Positions 6,600 to 13,940 of a DNA stretch of 19,891 nt are shown in pieces. The notes beneath the pieces are model-generated. The model searched no databases and was not told where the DNA came from. It saw nothing but the letters and a program-made list of their open reading frames with translations. Each line of letters starts with the position of its first letter. The stretch's first letter is position 1. Made by a program: the position numbers and the translations under genes. Source of the DNA: SIAJ01 sp036266155 (GTDB taxonomy: Bacteria > Planctomycetota > Planctomycetia > Gemmatales > Gemmataceae); contig DATANR010000173.1 in NCBI GenBank assembly GCA_036266155.1, positions 1 to 19,891 on the forward strand, in the 5' to 3' direction.

Positions 6600-6803
6600 A
6601 TGAGCAAGCGCACCTGGCGACTGTTGCAATTGGCACTGCTTGCGGTCGTGCTCGGTATGCTCGCGGGCCGGCTTCCGGGTTACAGTTTGGTGGTTGTGCG
6701 CGGACCGAATGGCACGACAGTCGTCGAGCACTCCGGCCCGGGCCCGCACGTTGTGCGTGTCGAGGGACCGGACGGGGCCGTGGCCGAGAGCCGCACCTGG
6801 TGA
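6600..6803 (+). CDS. Small secreted or membrane-anchored protein, hypothetical
   Basis: 67-residue ORF with GGAG at 6588-6591, 8 nt before the ATG. A signal-like N-terminus (KRTWRLLQLALLAVVLGMLA) is followed by a short polar, glycine- and valine-rich tail. Codon use is GC-rich at the third position, like chromosomal genes and unlike the island, which supports coding. Its stop lies 6 nt from the stop of the convergent symporter gene. No family recognised. Confidence 0.45.
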   Translation: MSKRTWRLLQLALLAVVLGMLAGRLPGYSLVVVRGPNGTTVVEHSGPGPHVVRVEGPDGAVAESRTW

Positions 6804-6809
6804 GGGCGG

Positions 6810-8276
6810 CTACTTCGCAGCCGGCGTGAACAGGCGATTCACGATGAGTCCCACCATGACCGTCGTTCCTGCCCCGAGCGGTGCGAACCACGGCCAGGCT
6901 AGCAGCGGCTTGGCCTGAAACTGTGACGGCAGCCAAACGGCGAGGACCGCAACGAAGCCGCAGGTCAGTCCGACAAGGGCCGCACCCGATCGGACCGGCC
7001 GACGCAGACTGCCAAGCACGAACAGTCCGAGCAAGAGGCCCGTGGTGAAGCCCGCGACTGCGAGCACTTTCTTCACGACGCTGACGTCGCTGCCGGACTG
7101 AGCCGCGACGAAGGCCACGCCCATCTGCGCCACTCCCCAGACCGCGGTCAGCATGCGCGAACAGCGCACGTACCATTGTTCCGAGTGATTGGGACGGAGC
7201 GGACGATAGAAGTCCGTAATGACCGCATTCGCCGAGCTGTTGAGCGACGACGACAAGGTCGACATGGCGGCCGCCAGCACGGCCGCGACCAGCAGGCCAA
7301 CCACTCCAACGGGCAACTGCGTGATGATGAAGCGGGCGAACACTTCGTCGGCCCGCGCGCCGATCGCTTCCGGAAACAGGCCGTCGTGTTGAAGCACTGA
7401 CATGCCCACGCCAATGCCCAGAAACAACAAGAACTGAGCAAAGATGACGAACCCGCTCAGGACCAGGGCGATGCGAGCCTGGCCGAGCGACCGGGCGCAT
7501 AGATACCGCTGTACCATGAGCTGATCCGCCCCGTGGCTGGCCATTGAGAACACGGCCCCGCCGATGACGCCGGCCCAGATGTTGGCGTCACTTGACGGAT
7601 CGAAGCCCACGTCGATCATCTTGAATTTGCCGGCCACATCACCCGCGGCGACGAACGCGTCCCAACCGCCGGGCAGCAAGCGCAATACGAATACGGCGGC
7701 GAGCGTCGCGCCGGCGATCTTGATGAGGAACTGCACCAGATCAGTCCAGATGATCGCCTTCATGCCGCCGAGATAGGTGTAAACGATCGTCACCACACCC
7801 ACGACGAGAATGGCCGTCTCGACGCCCCAGCCGACATATTGCAGGAGCAAGGCGGTGAGAAAGAGGCGCAGCCCGTCGGCAATCGTCCGCGTCACGAGGA
7901 ACAGCCCAGAGGCGACGCGCTGCACGGTCGGGTTGAATCGAAGACGCAGGACTTCGTAAGCGGAGAACAAGTCGCCGCGCATGTACTGCGGCAACAGGAA
8001 CCAGGCCACCAGGCAGCGGCCGACGATGTAGCCAAGCGCCAGTTGCAGAAACGTCAGGTTGCCGGCATAGCCGAGACCGGGGACGCTCAGAAAGGTGACG
8101 GCACTCGTCTCCGTCGCGACGATCGACATCAGGATCATGAACCAGCCGACGTTGCGCCCGCCAACGAAATAGACGCGCAGGTCCTTCTGTTTCCGCGTGA
8201 AGTACGATCCCATCAAGGTCATGCCGGCAATGTAGACGGCAACGATGGCCAGATCGAAGTCGGCAAGGCGGGTCAT
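6810..8276 (-). CDS. Sodium:solute symporter family (SSS) transporter
   Basis: 488-residue inner-membrane permease that uses the sodium gradient to import a solute. Many hydrophobic helices are visible along the whole length, and SSS signatures are in order: ATETSAVTFLSVPG (54-67), TYLGGMKAIIWTDLVQF (167-183), GADQLMVQRYLCARS (249-263) and the helix with STLSSSLNS (339-347), whose hydroxyl residues correspond to a sodium-site helix of the family. The order resembles the subgroup that includes iodide and monocarboxylate symporters, but the substrate cannot be told. Length is normal and no residues are evidently missing. The ATG at 8276 has no Shine-Dalgarno sequence; a 9-nt-unit palindromic array begins 26 nt upstream, in the region shared with the divergent DUF1559 gene. 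Confidence 0.92.
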   Translation of the reverse strand: MTRLADFDLAIVAVYIAGMTLMGSYFTRKQKDLRVYFVGGRNVGWFMILMSIVATETSAVTFLSVPGLGYAGNLTFLQLALGYIVGRCLVAWFLLPQYMRGDLFSAYEVLRLRFNPTVQRVASGLFLVTRTIADGLRLFLTALLLQYVGWGVETAILVVGVVTIVYTYLGGMKAIIWTDLVQFLIKIAGATLAAVFVLRLLPGGWDAFVAAGDVAGKFKMIDVGFDPSSDANIWAGVIGGAVFSMASHGADQLMVQRYLCARSLGQARIALVLSGFVIFAQFLLFLGIGVGMSVLQHDGLFPEAIGARADEVFARFIITQLPVGVVGLLVAAVLAAAMSTLSSSLNSSANAVITDFYRPLRPNHSEQWYVRCSRMLTAVWGVAQMGVAFVAAQSGSDVSVVKKVLAVAGFTTGLLLGLFVLGSLRRPVRSGAALVGLTCGFVAVLAVWLPSQFQAKPLLAWPWFAPLGAGTTVMVGLIVNRLFTPAAK

Positions 8277-8302
8277 GGGGGTTTGATAGCAATCACTCGG
8301 GG

Positions 8303-8365
8303 ATAGGACTCATGGGCCCGAGGGGACAAATAGGGCCAACTTACGTCATGAGTCCTATCGGTCCC
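8303..8365. repeat. 9-nt-unit palindromic array, copy A
   Basis: Seven consecutive 9-nt units: ATAGGACTC, ATGGGCCCG, AGGGGACAA, ATAGGGCCA, then ACTTACGTC, ATGAGTCCT, ATCGGTCCC. The first four read in the GGAC sense and the last two clearly in the GTCC sense, so the array is roughly symmetric. GATAGGACTCATG (8302-8314) is the exact reverse complement of CATGAGTCCTATC (8347-8359). It lies between the divergent symporter and DUF1559 genes. Confidence 0.75.
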
Positions 8366-8457
8366 CTATGCCACATTGCCCGATCTTTTGTCTTGCAACG
8401 CGCAGCATCGCCAGAGTACAACTGAGTGTCCCTTCCGAAGCTCCGCTGGACCGTCCC

Positions 8458-9477
8458 ATGTCCCATCGCCGACCTCGTGCCGCGTTTACGCTCATCGAAC
8501 TCCTCGTCGTGATCGCCATCATTGCGATCCTGATTGGCCTACTGCTTCCCGCCGTCCAGAAGATTCGCGAGGCGGCCAATCGCATGAAGTGCGCCAACAA
8601 TCTCAAGCAGATCGTGCTGGCTTGCCACAATTACGAGAGCGCCGTCGGCGTCCTGCCGCCGGCCGGCAAGGGCTATGGCTGGTGCATCAACAACTACAAC
8701 ACGGGCGACGCCAAGATCTATAATCTGAACGGCCTCGTGCTTTTGCTGCCGTACCTCGAACAGCAGAACTTATTCGACCGCGTCGATCAGAATCAAGCCA
8801 TGAGCCCGCAAAACACCGGCTATTGTTGCGGGTACGTCGGCAACACGTCCGGCACGGTCCAGGGCAACCCGGCCGTCAACGCCTATGTCGCCACGCAGAC
8901 GCCCCTGGCATTTCGCTGCCCCTCGGACAGCATCGGCGACATCAGGCTCGGCGCCGGCGGTGCCTATGGCTGCGGCGCGGGCGGCAATGGTGCGAAGACG
9001 AATTACGACTTCATCGTCTCCGAGTACGACTTTTATTGCAACGCCTGCAACCGCGGCATCACGCCGGGCGATCAGCGCCGTGTCTTCGGCGAGAACAGCA
9101 TGACCAAGCTCTCGGACATCGCCGACGGCACGAGCAACACGCTCGCCATTGGCGAACAGACGATGACGAATTACGACGGCACGGCCTGGACGAACGGCAC
9201 CTGTTCCGCCTGGGCCTATCGCTCCTGGGTGCAGATCGGCATCGACCCGACGATCTGGGGCAGCGGATTGAATCGATGGAGCACAAACTGGAGCACGCTT
9301 CCTTCCAGGCATCGCGGCGTGCTCGAAAGCTGGGCCTACGCCGGCAGCATGCACCCCGGCGGCGTGCAGTTCGCGTTCGCGGATGGATCGGTGCGACTGA
9401 TCAAGGATTCGGTTGATTTGACGACGCTCGGCCGCCTCGCAGCGATGGCGGATGGGCAGGTGGTGAATTTGCAATAG
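8458..9477 (+). CDS. DUF1559 protein with type IV prepilin-like N-terminus
   Basis: 339-residue protein of the DUF1559 family, abundant in planctomycetes and of unknown exact role; assumed to be exported and assembled like a pseudopilin. The N-terminus shows the prepilin pattern RRPRAA then FTLIELLVVIAIIAILIGLLLP, with Phe and the Glu at +5; the residue before the cleavage point is Ala rather than the usual Gly. NNLKQIVLACHNYES follows, as in the family. The C-terminus has the family H-X9-DG motif (H299, D309-G310) in HPGGVQFAFADGS. The start at 8458 is chosen because it puts the basic leader directly before the prepilin motif; an upstream in-frame start at 8368 would add 30 residues through the intergenic repeat. 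Ends at a large palindrome shared with the convergent neighbour. Confidence 0.93.
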   Translation: MSHRRPRAAFTLIELLVVIAIIAILIGLLLPAVQKIREAANRMKCANNLKQIVLACHNYESAVGVLPPAGKGYGWCINNYNTGDAKIYNLNGLVLLLPYLEQQNLFDRVDQNQAMSPQNTGYCCGYVGNTSGTVQGNPAVNAYVATQTPLAFRCPSDSIGDIRLGAGGAYGCGAGGNGAKTNYDFIVSEYDFYCNACNRGITPGDQRRVFGENSMTKLSDIADGTSNTLAIGEQTMTNYDGTAWTNGTCSAWAYRSWVQIGIDPTIWGSGLNRWSTNWSTLPSRHRGVLESWAYAGSMHPGGVQFAFADGSVRLIKDSVDLTTLGRLAAMADGQVVNLQ

Positions 9478-9486
9478 GGGCGAGCA

Positions 9487-9554
9487 GGCGAGCGGAGCGG
9501 CGTCAGCCGCCCGATAGTGCCCACCATCGGGCGGCTCACGCCGCTCCGCTCGCC
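9487..9554. terminator. Long GC-rich palindrome between convergent genes, likely bidirectional terminator
   Basis: GCGAGCGGAGCGGCGT followed by AGCCGCCCGAT (9488-9514) pairs with ATCGGGCGGCT followed by ACGCCGCTCCGCTCGC (9526-9553), a stem of about 28-29 bp with a single C/C mismatch and an 11-nt loop. It fills the whole gap between the stop of the DUF1559 gene (9477) and the stop of the convergent gene (9556). It lacks a T-tract, so it may also be a dispersed palindromic repeat that serves as a terminator. Confidence 0.65.
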
Positions 9555-9555
9555 C

Positions 9556-10407
9556 TTACTCCTCATCATCCTTCAACAAATCTGGCTTGCCGAACTGGGT
9601 CAGGTCGATCGGCCCGTTGCGGCTTTCGTTTTCGAGTAGTTTCAGGCGCGCTTCCAGAGTGCGCAGCTTGTCTTCCATGATCTTCAGTTTCGTTGACGCA
9701 TCGTCGCGGACGACCGAGCGCGGGACTTCCGGGTAGTTGAGCTGCCGTTGCAGGGCCGCGAACAGGAAAAGCGGGTCGTGGCCGCGGCTGGCCTTGGCGA
9801 TCTTGCCTTCCTTTTCGGCGAAGAGCATCGGCACGGACGGTTCGAACGACGAGTTCTTCCGCCGCTGCTCCATCACCGCGAAGTCGGAGCGATAGTAGAC
9901 CAAATCGGCGAAATCGACGACGCCGACCGATCGGCGGACCGTCTCCATGTAGGCTCGCCAATCGGCATCGAAAAACGGGTCGTCGCCCATCGCGATGAGG
10001 CCATCCATGTAGCCGAGGCGGTTGCGGGCGATCGTTTCAAATTGATAGATGAACAGGCCCGGCTTGGTCGGCGTGCCGGCCCGATAGGTCGCTTCGCGTT
10101 CGAGGACGAGCAGAGCGGTGTCCATCGCGAACTTACGGGTCTCCTCCTCGGCTTGGCGAACCACGAACGCCTGGAATGGATTGAAGTAGTGCGTCAGGCG
10201 CTCGAACCCGGTGGCGAGCAAACCGCTATGCCGGGTTTCCGTGGCGAGAAATTGAACGGCCATCGGTAGGCGGGTCGTCGAGAGGATTTCCTGATCGAGC
10301 ATGGCGAGGACATCCTGCGTCGGCAGGTTCTGGGCGATCCGCTCGCGGAAGGTGCGGAAGAAGTAGGCTTGTTCGACGTACTCTTCGCGATCGAGGACGG
10401 TGCTCAT
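9556..10407 (-). CDS. Conserved hypothetical protein with C-terminal coiled coil
   Basis: 283-residue soluble protein, probably cytoplasmic: no signal peptide or membrane helix. The body (residues 1-230) is mostly helical and rich in charged and aromatic residues, for example ERIAQNLPTQDVLAMLDQEI, EEETRKFAMDTALLVLERE and DFADLVYYRSDF. Residues about 237-262 form a short leucine-zipper-like coiled coil (LKIMEDKLRTLEARLKLLEN), suggesting oligomerisation. I know of similar uncharacterised proteins in planctomycetes but not their function. The gene is divergent from the YTV gene, sharing an intergenic region that holds 9-nt-unit array B starting 22 nt from its ATG. TAAAAT lies about 7 nt upstream of the ATG on the minus strand, so the transcript may have little or no leader. 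Confidence 0.8.
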   Translation of the reverse strand: MSTVLDREEYVEQAYFFRTFRERIAQNLPTQDVLAMLDQEILSTTRLPMAVQFLATETRHSGLLATGFERLTHYFNPFQAFVVRQAEEETRKFAMDTALLVLEREATYRAGTPTKPGLFIYQFETIARNRLGYMDGLIAMGDDPFFDADWRAYMETVRRSVGVVDFADLVYYRSDFAVMEQRRKNSSFEPSVPMLFAEKEGKIAKASRGHDPLFLFAALQRQLNYPEVPRSVVRDDASTKLKIMEDKLRTLEARLKLLENESRNGPIDLTQFGKPDLLKDDEE

Positions 10408-10429
10408 GGGGGGTATTTTACTTCAAACC

Positions 10430-10483
10430 ATGGGACGTAGGGGACGGATCGGACGTATATGTCCCATCAGTCGTATTAGTCCC
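10430..10483. repeat. 9-nt-unit palindromic array, copy B
   Basis: Six consecutive 9-nt units: ATGGGACGT, AGGGGACGG, ATCGGACGT, then ATATGTCCC, ATCAGTCGT, ATTAGTCCC. Three are in the GGAC sense and three in the GTCC sense. Base-by-base pairing of the two halves is imperfect, but period and orientation are exact. It lies between the divergent coiled-coil and YTV genes. Confidence 0.75.
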
Positions 10484-10646
10484 ATCGATTGTGCCGACGG
10501 CGCCGGCAGACTTTACCCGACCCTTCACCTTTTCGCCAGTTTCCTTCCCCCCCAGCTTGCGTAAGCGCAGGCATATTGCCATGTCCGAAGGAATCGCGCC
10601 AGGATGGCATCACCACGGAATGCTCCGGGACCAGGGCGCGCACGTC

Positions 10647-12890
10647 ATGAAATCGTTTTGGGCTTGGCCAGTCGGCCTGCTCGTCGGCCTGTTGGCCGGG
10701 AGCGAAGCAAGGGCCGCGTATTGCGGCGTCTGTTCGTATTCATCGCCGGCCGTGTGCAGCTCCAACGCGGGCTGCATGCCAACGGTCACCAATCGCATCC
10801 GGTATCAGCCGGTCACCGAAACGCATTCGCAAGTCTGTTATCGTCCCGTTTATCACACGGTGATGGAGCAGGAGTGCTACACCTGCTGTCGGCCGGTGTA
10901 CGAGACGCACTATCGCGAGCATCGTTACACTGTCTGCAAGCCGTGCACCGAATGGTACGACGTGCAGCAGGCGTATACGGTGTGCAAGCCCGTCTACGAA
11001 CAACATTGCCGCGAACACCGCTATGTGACTTACCGCAATTGCGTGCAGGAATACCAGGTCGCCGTGCCGTACACGGTCTGCCGGCCCGTCTATGAAACGT
11101 GCTACAAGGACGTGCCTTACACGGTCTGCCGGCCGGTCGTGCAAGAGTATCAGGTCGCGGTGCCGTACACGGTGTGCAAGCCGGTTTACGAACAACATTG
11201 CAAGCAGGTCTGCTACAACGTCCCGCGGACCTGCGTGCAGGAATATCAGGTTCAAGTCCCGTACACGGTATGCAAGCCTGTCTACGAGCAACACGTTCGC
11301 GAGCATCGCTACACGGTTTCACGGCCCGTCGTGGAATGCTACCAGGTTGCGGTGCCGTACACCGTTTGCAAGCCAATCTACGAACAACACACCTGTGCTT
11401 ATCGCTACACCGTCCATCATCCGATGGTGCAGTGCTACCAGGTCGCGATCCCGTACACGGTCTGCAAGCCGGTCTATCAGCAGCATTGCCGTGAAGAACG
11501 GTACATGACGCAACGGCCCGTGACCGAGTGCTACACGGTCTGTGTGCCGTACACGACCTGCCGCACGGTTCAGGAACAACACACCTGTAAGGTTCCCGTC
11601 ACTTGCACGCGTCAGGTCGTCGACTATCGGACCGAATGCCGAACGGCATACAAGACCGAGATGGTCCAGACGACGCATCAGGTCAAGGTATGCGGCGGCG
11701 ACTGGCAGGAAACCCGCGAATACTGCCCCGGCCCGGTCGTCACGCAATGCTGCCAGCAGCCCGCGACCTACCAGTTTGACCCGGTCTCTGGTTGCTGCGT
11801 CTGCTGCCCGGGCAAGGTAATTCAGCAGCAGGTTCAGTGTCCTGGCACGTGGACTTGCAAGAAGGTTTGGGTCCCGAAGGAAGAGTGCAAGACCGTGACG
11901 TGCTGCACCCCGGTGTGCAAGCCGTACACGTACACCGTTCAAGTTCCGTGCTGCCGGACCGAGTGCTACACGGTTTATCAGGACAAGTGCTACACGACCT
12001 GCCGGCAAGTGCAGGAGACGTGCTACCGCAACGAGACGCGGACCCGTTGTCACATGGTTTGCGAGGAGCATGTTCGCCAAGTGCCGTACACGACGTGCAC
12101 GATGGTTCCTGAGCAGTGCGTGCGCTACGAAACCCGCAAGCACTGCTACACCGTGCCGGAAGAAAAGGTCTGCTACAAGACCTACACGACGTGCCGCACG
12201 GTGACGGAGCAACACTGCCGTTACGAGACGCGGAAGCGCTGCTACAACGTGTGCGAGCAAAAGGTTTGCTATGTGCCGTACACGACGTGCCGGATCGAGA
12301 AGGAGTGCCGCTACCGCTGCGAGACGCGCCGGCAGTGTTACACCTACTGCGAGAAGCACGTGCAGAACGTCCCGTACACAACGTGCCGACTCGTGCCCGA
12401 GCAACACGTTCGCTACGAGTGCCGCAAGCATTGCTACACCGTGAGCGAGACGCACTGCAAACGCGTCGCGTACACGACCTGCCGCATGGTGCAGGAGCAG
12501 CACTGCCGCTACGAGTGCCGCAAGCACTGCTACAAGGTGGCGGAAGAGCACGTTTGCCAGGTGCCGTATACGACCTGCCGGATGGAAACGCAGACGTGCT
12601 ACAAGACGGTGCGATGCTGTAAGACGAACTGGGTGCCCGAAGAAAAGGTCTGCTGCGTGCCCTACACCACCTGCAAGATGGTGCAGGAGCAGAAGACCCG
12701 GTGCGTCCCGCGCACGACCTGCACGATGGAGCCGTATTGCCACACGTATACGACTTGTCGCATGGTTCCGATCTGCGAACCGGTGTGCTGTGACCCGTGT
12801 GCCAACGAATGCTCGACTTGCCCGCCAGGTTGCGATTGGAAGTCGAGCTACTACCAGCATCTGTGCAACTTCGGTAAGTGCTGCAAGTAG
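10647..12890 (+). CDS. Cysteine-rich YTV-repeat secreted protein
   Basis: 747-residue exported protein of the planctomycete YTV type, which others have reported from the cell-wall fraction of Rhodopirellula (from memory). The ATG at 10647 is chosen because it begins a good signal peptide (KSFWAWPVGLLVGLLAG, cleavage near SEARA-AY); the frame is open to 10491 without signal character. The mature part is built of repeats with a constant 32-residue period. The N-terminal half (roughly 10940-11570) uses units such as VPYTVCKPVYEQH then REHRYTVSRPVVECYQVA, each made of two 16-residue sub-repeats. The C-terminal half (about 12060-12760) uses VPYTTCRMVQEQHCRYE then CRKHCYKVAEEHVCQ. A non-repetitive CC-rich linker lies between (about 11590-12050). 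Very high Cys and Tyr content suggests disulfide or tyrosine cross-linking at the surface (inference). Confidence 0.93.
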   Translation: MKSFWAWPVGLLVGLLAGSEARAAYCGVCSYSSPAVCSSNAGCMPTVTNRIRYQPVTETHSQVCYRPVYHTVMEQECYTCCRPVYETHYREHRYTVCKPCTEWYDVQQAYTVCKPVYEQHCREHRYVTYRNCVQEYQVAVPYTVCRPVYETCYKDVPYTVCRPVVQEYQVAVPYTVCKPVYEQHCKQVCYNVPRTCVQEYQVQVPYTVCKPVYEQHVREHRYTVSRPVVECYQVAVPYTVCKPIYEQHTCAYRYTVHHPMVQCYQVAIPYTVCKPVYQQHCREERYMTQRPVTECYTVCVPYTTCRTVQEQHTCKVPVTCTRQVVDYRTECRTAYKTEMVQTTHQVKVCGGDWQETREYCPGPVVTQCCQQPATYQFDPVSGCCVCCPGKVIQQQVQCPGTWTCKKVWVPKEECKTVTCCTPVCKPYTYTVQVPCCRTECYTVYQDKCYTTCRQVQETCYRNETRTRCHMVCEEHVRQVPYTTCTMVPEQCVRYETRKHCYTVPEEKVCYKTYTTCRTVTEQHCRYETRKRCYNVCEQKVCYVPYTTCRIEKECRYRCETRRQCYTYCEKHVQNVPYTTCRLVPEQHVRYECRKHCYTVSETHCKRVAYTTCRMVQEQHCRYECRKHCYKVAEEHVCQVPYTTCRMETQTCYKTVRCCKTNWVPEEKVCCVPYTTCKMVQEQKTRCVPRTTCTMEPYCHTYTTCRMVPICEPVCCDPCANECSTCPPGCDWKSSYYQHLCNFGKCCK

Positions 12891-12899
12891 TGCGATTTC

Positions 12900-13028
12900 A
12901 CCACAGAGACACCGAGACACAGAGAAGAAAAGGGCAGAGTTGAACCAAGGGCAGGGTTGGTGTCAGTGGGTTATTACCACTGGTGCCAATCCTGCCTTGT
13001 GCATTTCTCTTCTCGGTGCCTCTGTGGT
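12900..13028. repeat. Palindromic intergenic element with CACAGAG termini
   Basis: Outer arms ACCACAGAGACACCGAG (12900-12916) and CTCGGTGCCTCTGTGGT (13012-13028) are inverted repeats of 17 nt with one mismatch. Inside, 12950-12969 and 12977-12996 form a 20-bp RNA hairpin with a 7-nt loop (four G-U pairs, no mismatch). The element lies between the YTV gene and mqnA and may terminate YTV transcription; CACAGAG-type palindromes are scattered in planctomycete genomes as far as I recall. Confidence 0.65.
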
Positions 13029-13121
13029 TAACTGTCTTCGAAATCTGCGGTTACTGGCGTGGGTCGGGCGGGCTCGTAAGATTTCCGGATGCCTGACCGA
13101 CCCGCACCCGGAGCGCCGCAC

Positions 13122-13940
13122 ATGCCTCGCGCCATCCGCGTCGGAGCGGTCAACTATCTGAACACCAAGCCGCTCATCGAGGGGCTCGCGTCGTTCGCGC
13201 CACAGGCTGAACTGCAGCTCGATCTGCCGAGCCGGCTCGCCGATCGCCTGGCGGCCGGCGACCTGGACGTTGGGCTCATTCCCGTCATCGAGTTCTTCCG
13301 GGCAGGCAACTATTCGATCGTGCCCGGCGTCTCGATCGCGTCGCGCGGGCCGGTGTTGAGCGTGACGCTCTTCAGCCGGGTGCCGTGGCCGGAGATCCGG
13401 TCCGTCGCGATGGATGAAGGCTCGCGAACGAGCGCCGCGTTGACGCGCATCCTGCTCGAAAAGCGCTACGGTATACGTCCGCAGACGATCCAGCTCCCGA
13501 TGGGCGTCGCGGCCGACGACATGACGACCGATGCCGTGCTGCTCATCGGCGACCGAGCGATGAAGGCATGTTTACCGGGCTTCGATCACGCTTACGATCT
13601 CGGACAGGAGTGGTTCGAGTGGACGGGCTTGCCCTTCGTGTATGCCGTGTGGGCCGTCCGCGAGGGAATCGACTTGCGTGGCGTTGATCGGGCCTTGCAG
13701 CAGGCCCGCGATCAAGGACTGGCACGTGTCGGCACGATTGCCCAACGTGAAGCAGCCAAGTTGGGCCTCGATGCGGGATTCTGTCGGCGCTACCTGAGCA
13801 ACATTCTGAGCTTCGACCTGGGCCCGAAAGAACAAGCGGGGCTGGCCCATTTCTACGATCTCGCCCGCGATCTGGGACTGGCCCCGGAGGGAGTGGAACT
13901 TGACTTCTACCGTGCAGCAAATCTTGTCGAAAGCCGTTGA
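13122..13940 (+). CDS. mqnA: Chorismate dehydratase, futalosine menaquinone pathway
   Basis: 272-residue MqnA, which dehydrates chorismate to 3-[(1-carboxyvinyl)oxy]benzoate, the first step of menaquinone synthesis via futalosine. It has the periplasmic-binding-protein-like fold used by this family. Visible family motifs: RVGAVNYLNTKPLIEGL at the N-terminus, DVGLIPVIEFFR (49-60), VAMDEGSRTSAALTRILLE (95-113), VLLIGDRAM, and EWFEWTGLPFVYAVWAVRE. The ATG at 13122 has GGAG about 9 nt upstream and starts right at the conserved first strand; an ATG at 13089 would add 11 residues (MPDRPAPGAPH) without conservation. The 3' end overlaps mqnC by 41 nt in another frame. Cytoplasmic. Confidence 0.92.
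   Translation: MPRAIRVGAVNYLNTKPLIEGLASFAPQAELQLDLPSRLADRLAAGDLDVGLIPVIEFFRAGNYSIVPGVSIASRGPVLSVTLFSRVPWPEIRSVAMDEGSRTSAALTRILLEKRYGIRPQTIQLPMGVAADDMTTDAVLLIGDRAMKACLPGFDHAYDLGQEWFEWTGLPFVYAVWAVREGIDLRGVDRALQQARDQGLARVGTIAQREAAKLGLDAGFCRRYLSNILSFDLGPKEQAGLAHFYDLARDLGLAPEGVELDFYRAANLVESR

Noticed and set aside
6121..7500. 459-codon minus-strand frame over the symporter gene and the island edge
   Set aside because: Arginine-rich, motif-free product typical of an out-of-frame translation in GC-rich DNA; it overlaps the well-supported symporter on the same strand.
8452..8472. GTCCCATGTCCCATCG at the DUF1559 start as another unit of the 9-nt arrays
   Set aside because: The spacing is 7 nt rather than 9 and the sequence is explained by the start codon and first codons.
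11319..12920. 533-codon open frame on the minus strand opposite the YTV gene
   Set aside because: It mirrors the biased, repetitive codons of the YTV gene; its product has no recognisable motif and the plus-strand protein has a signal peptide and regular repeats.
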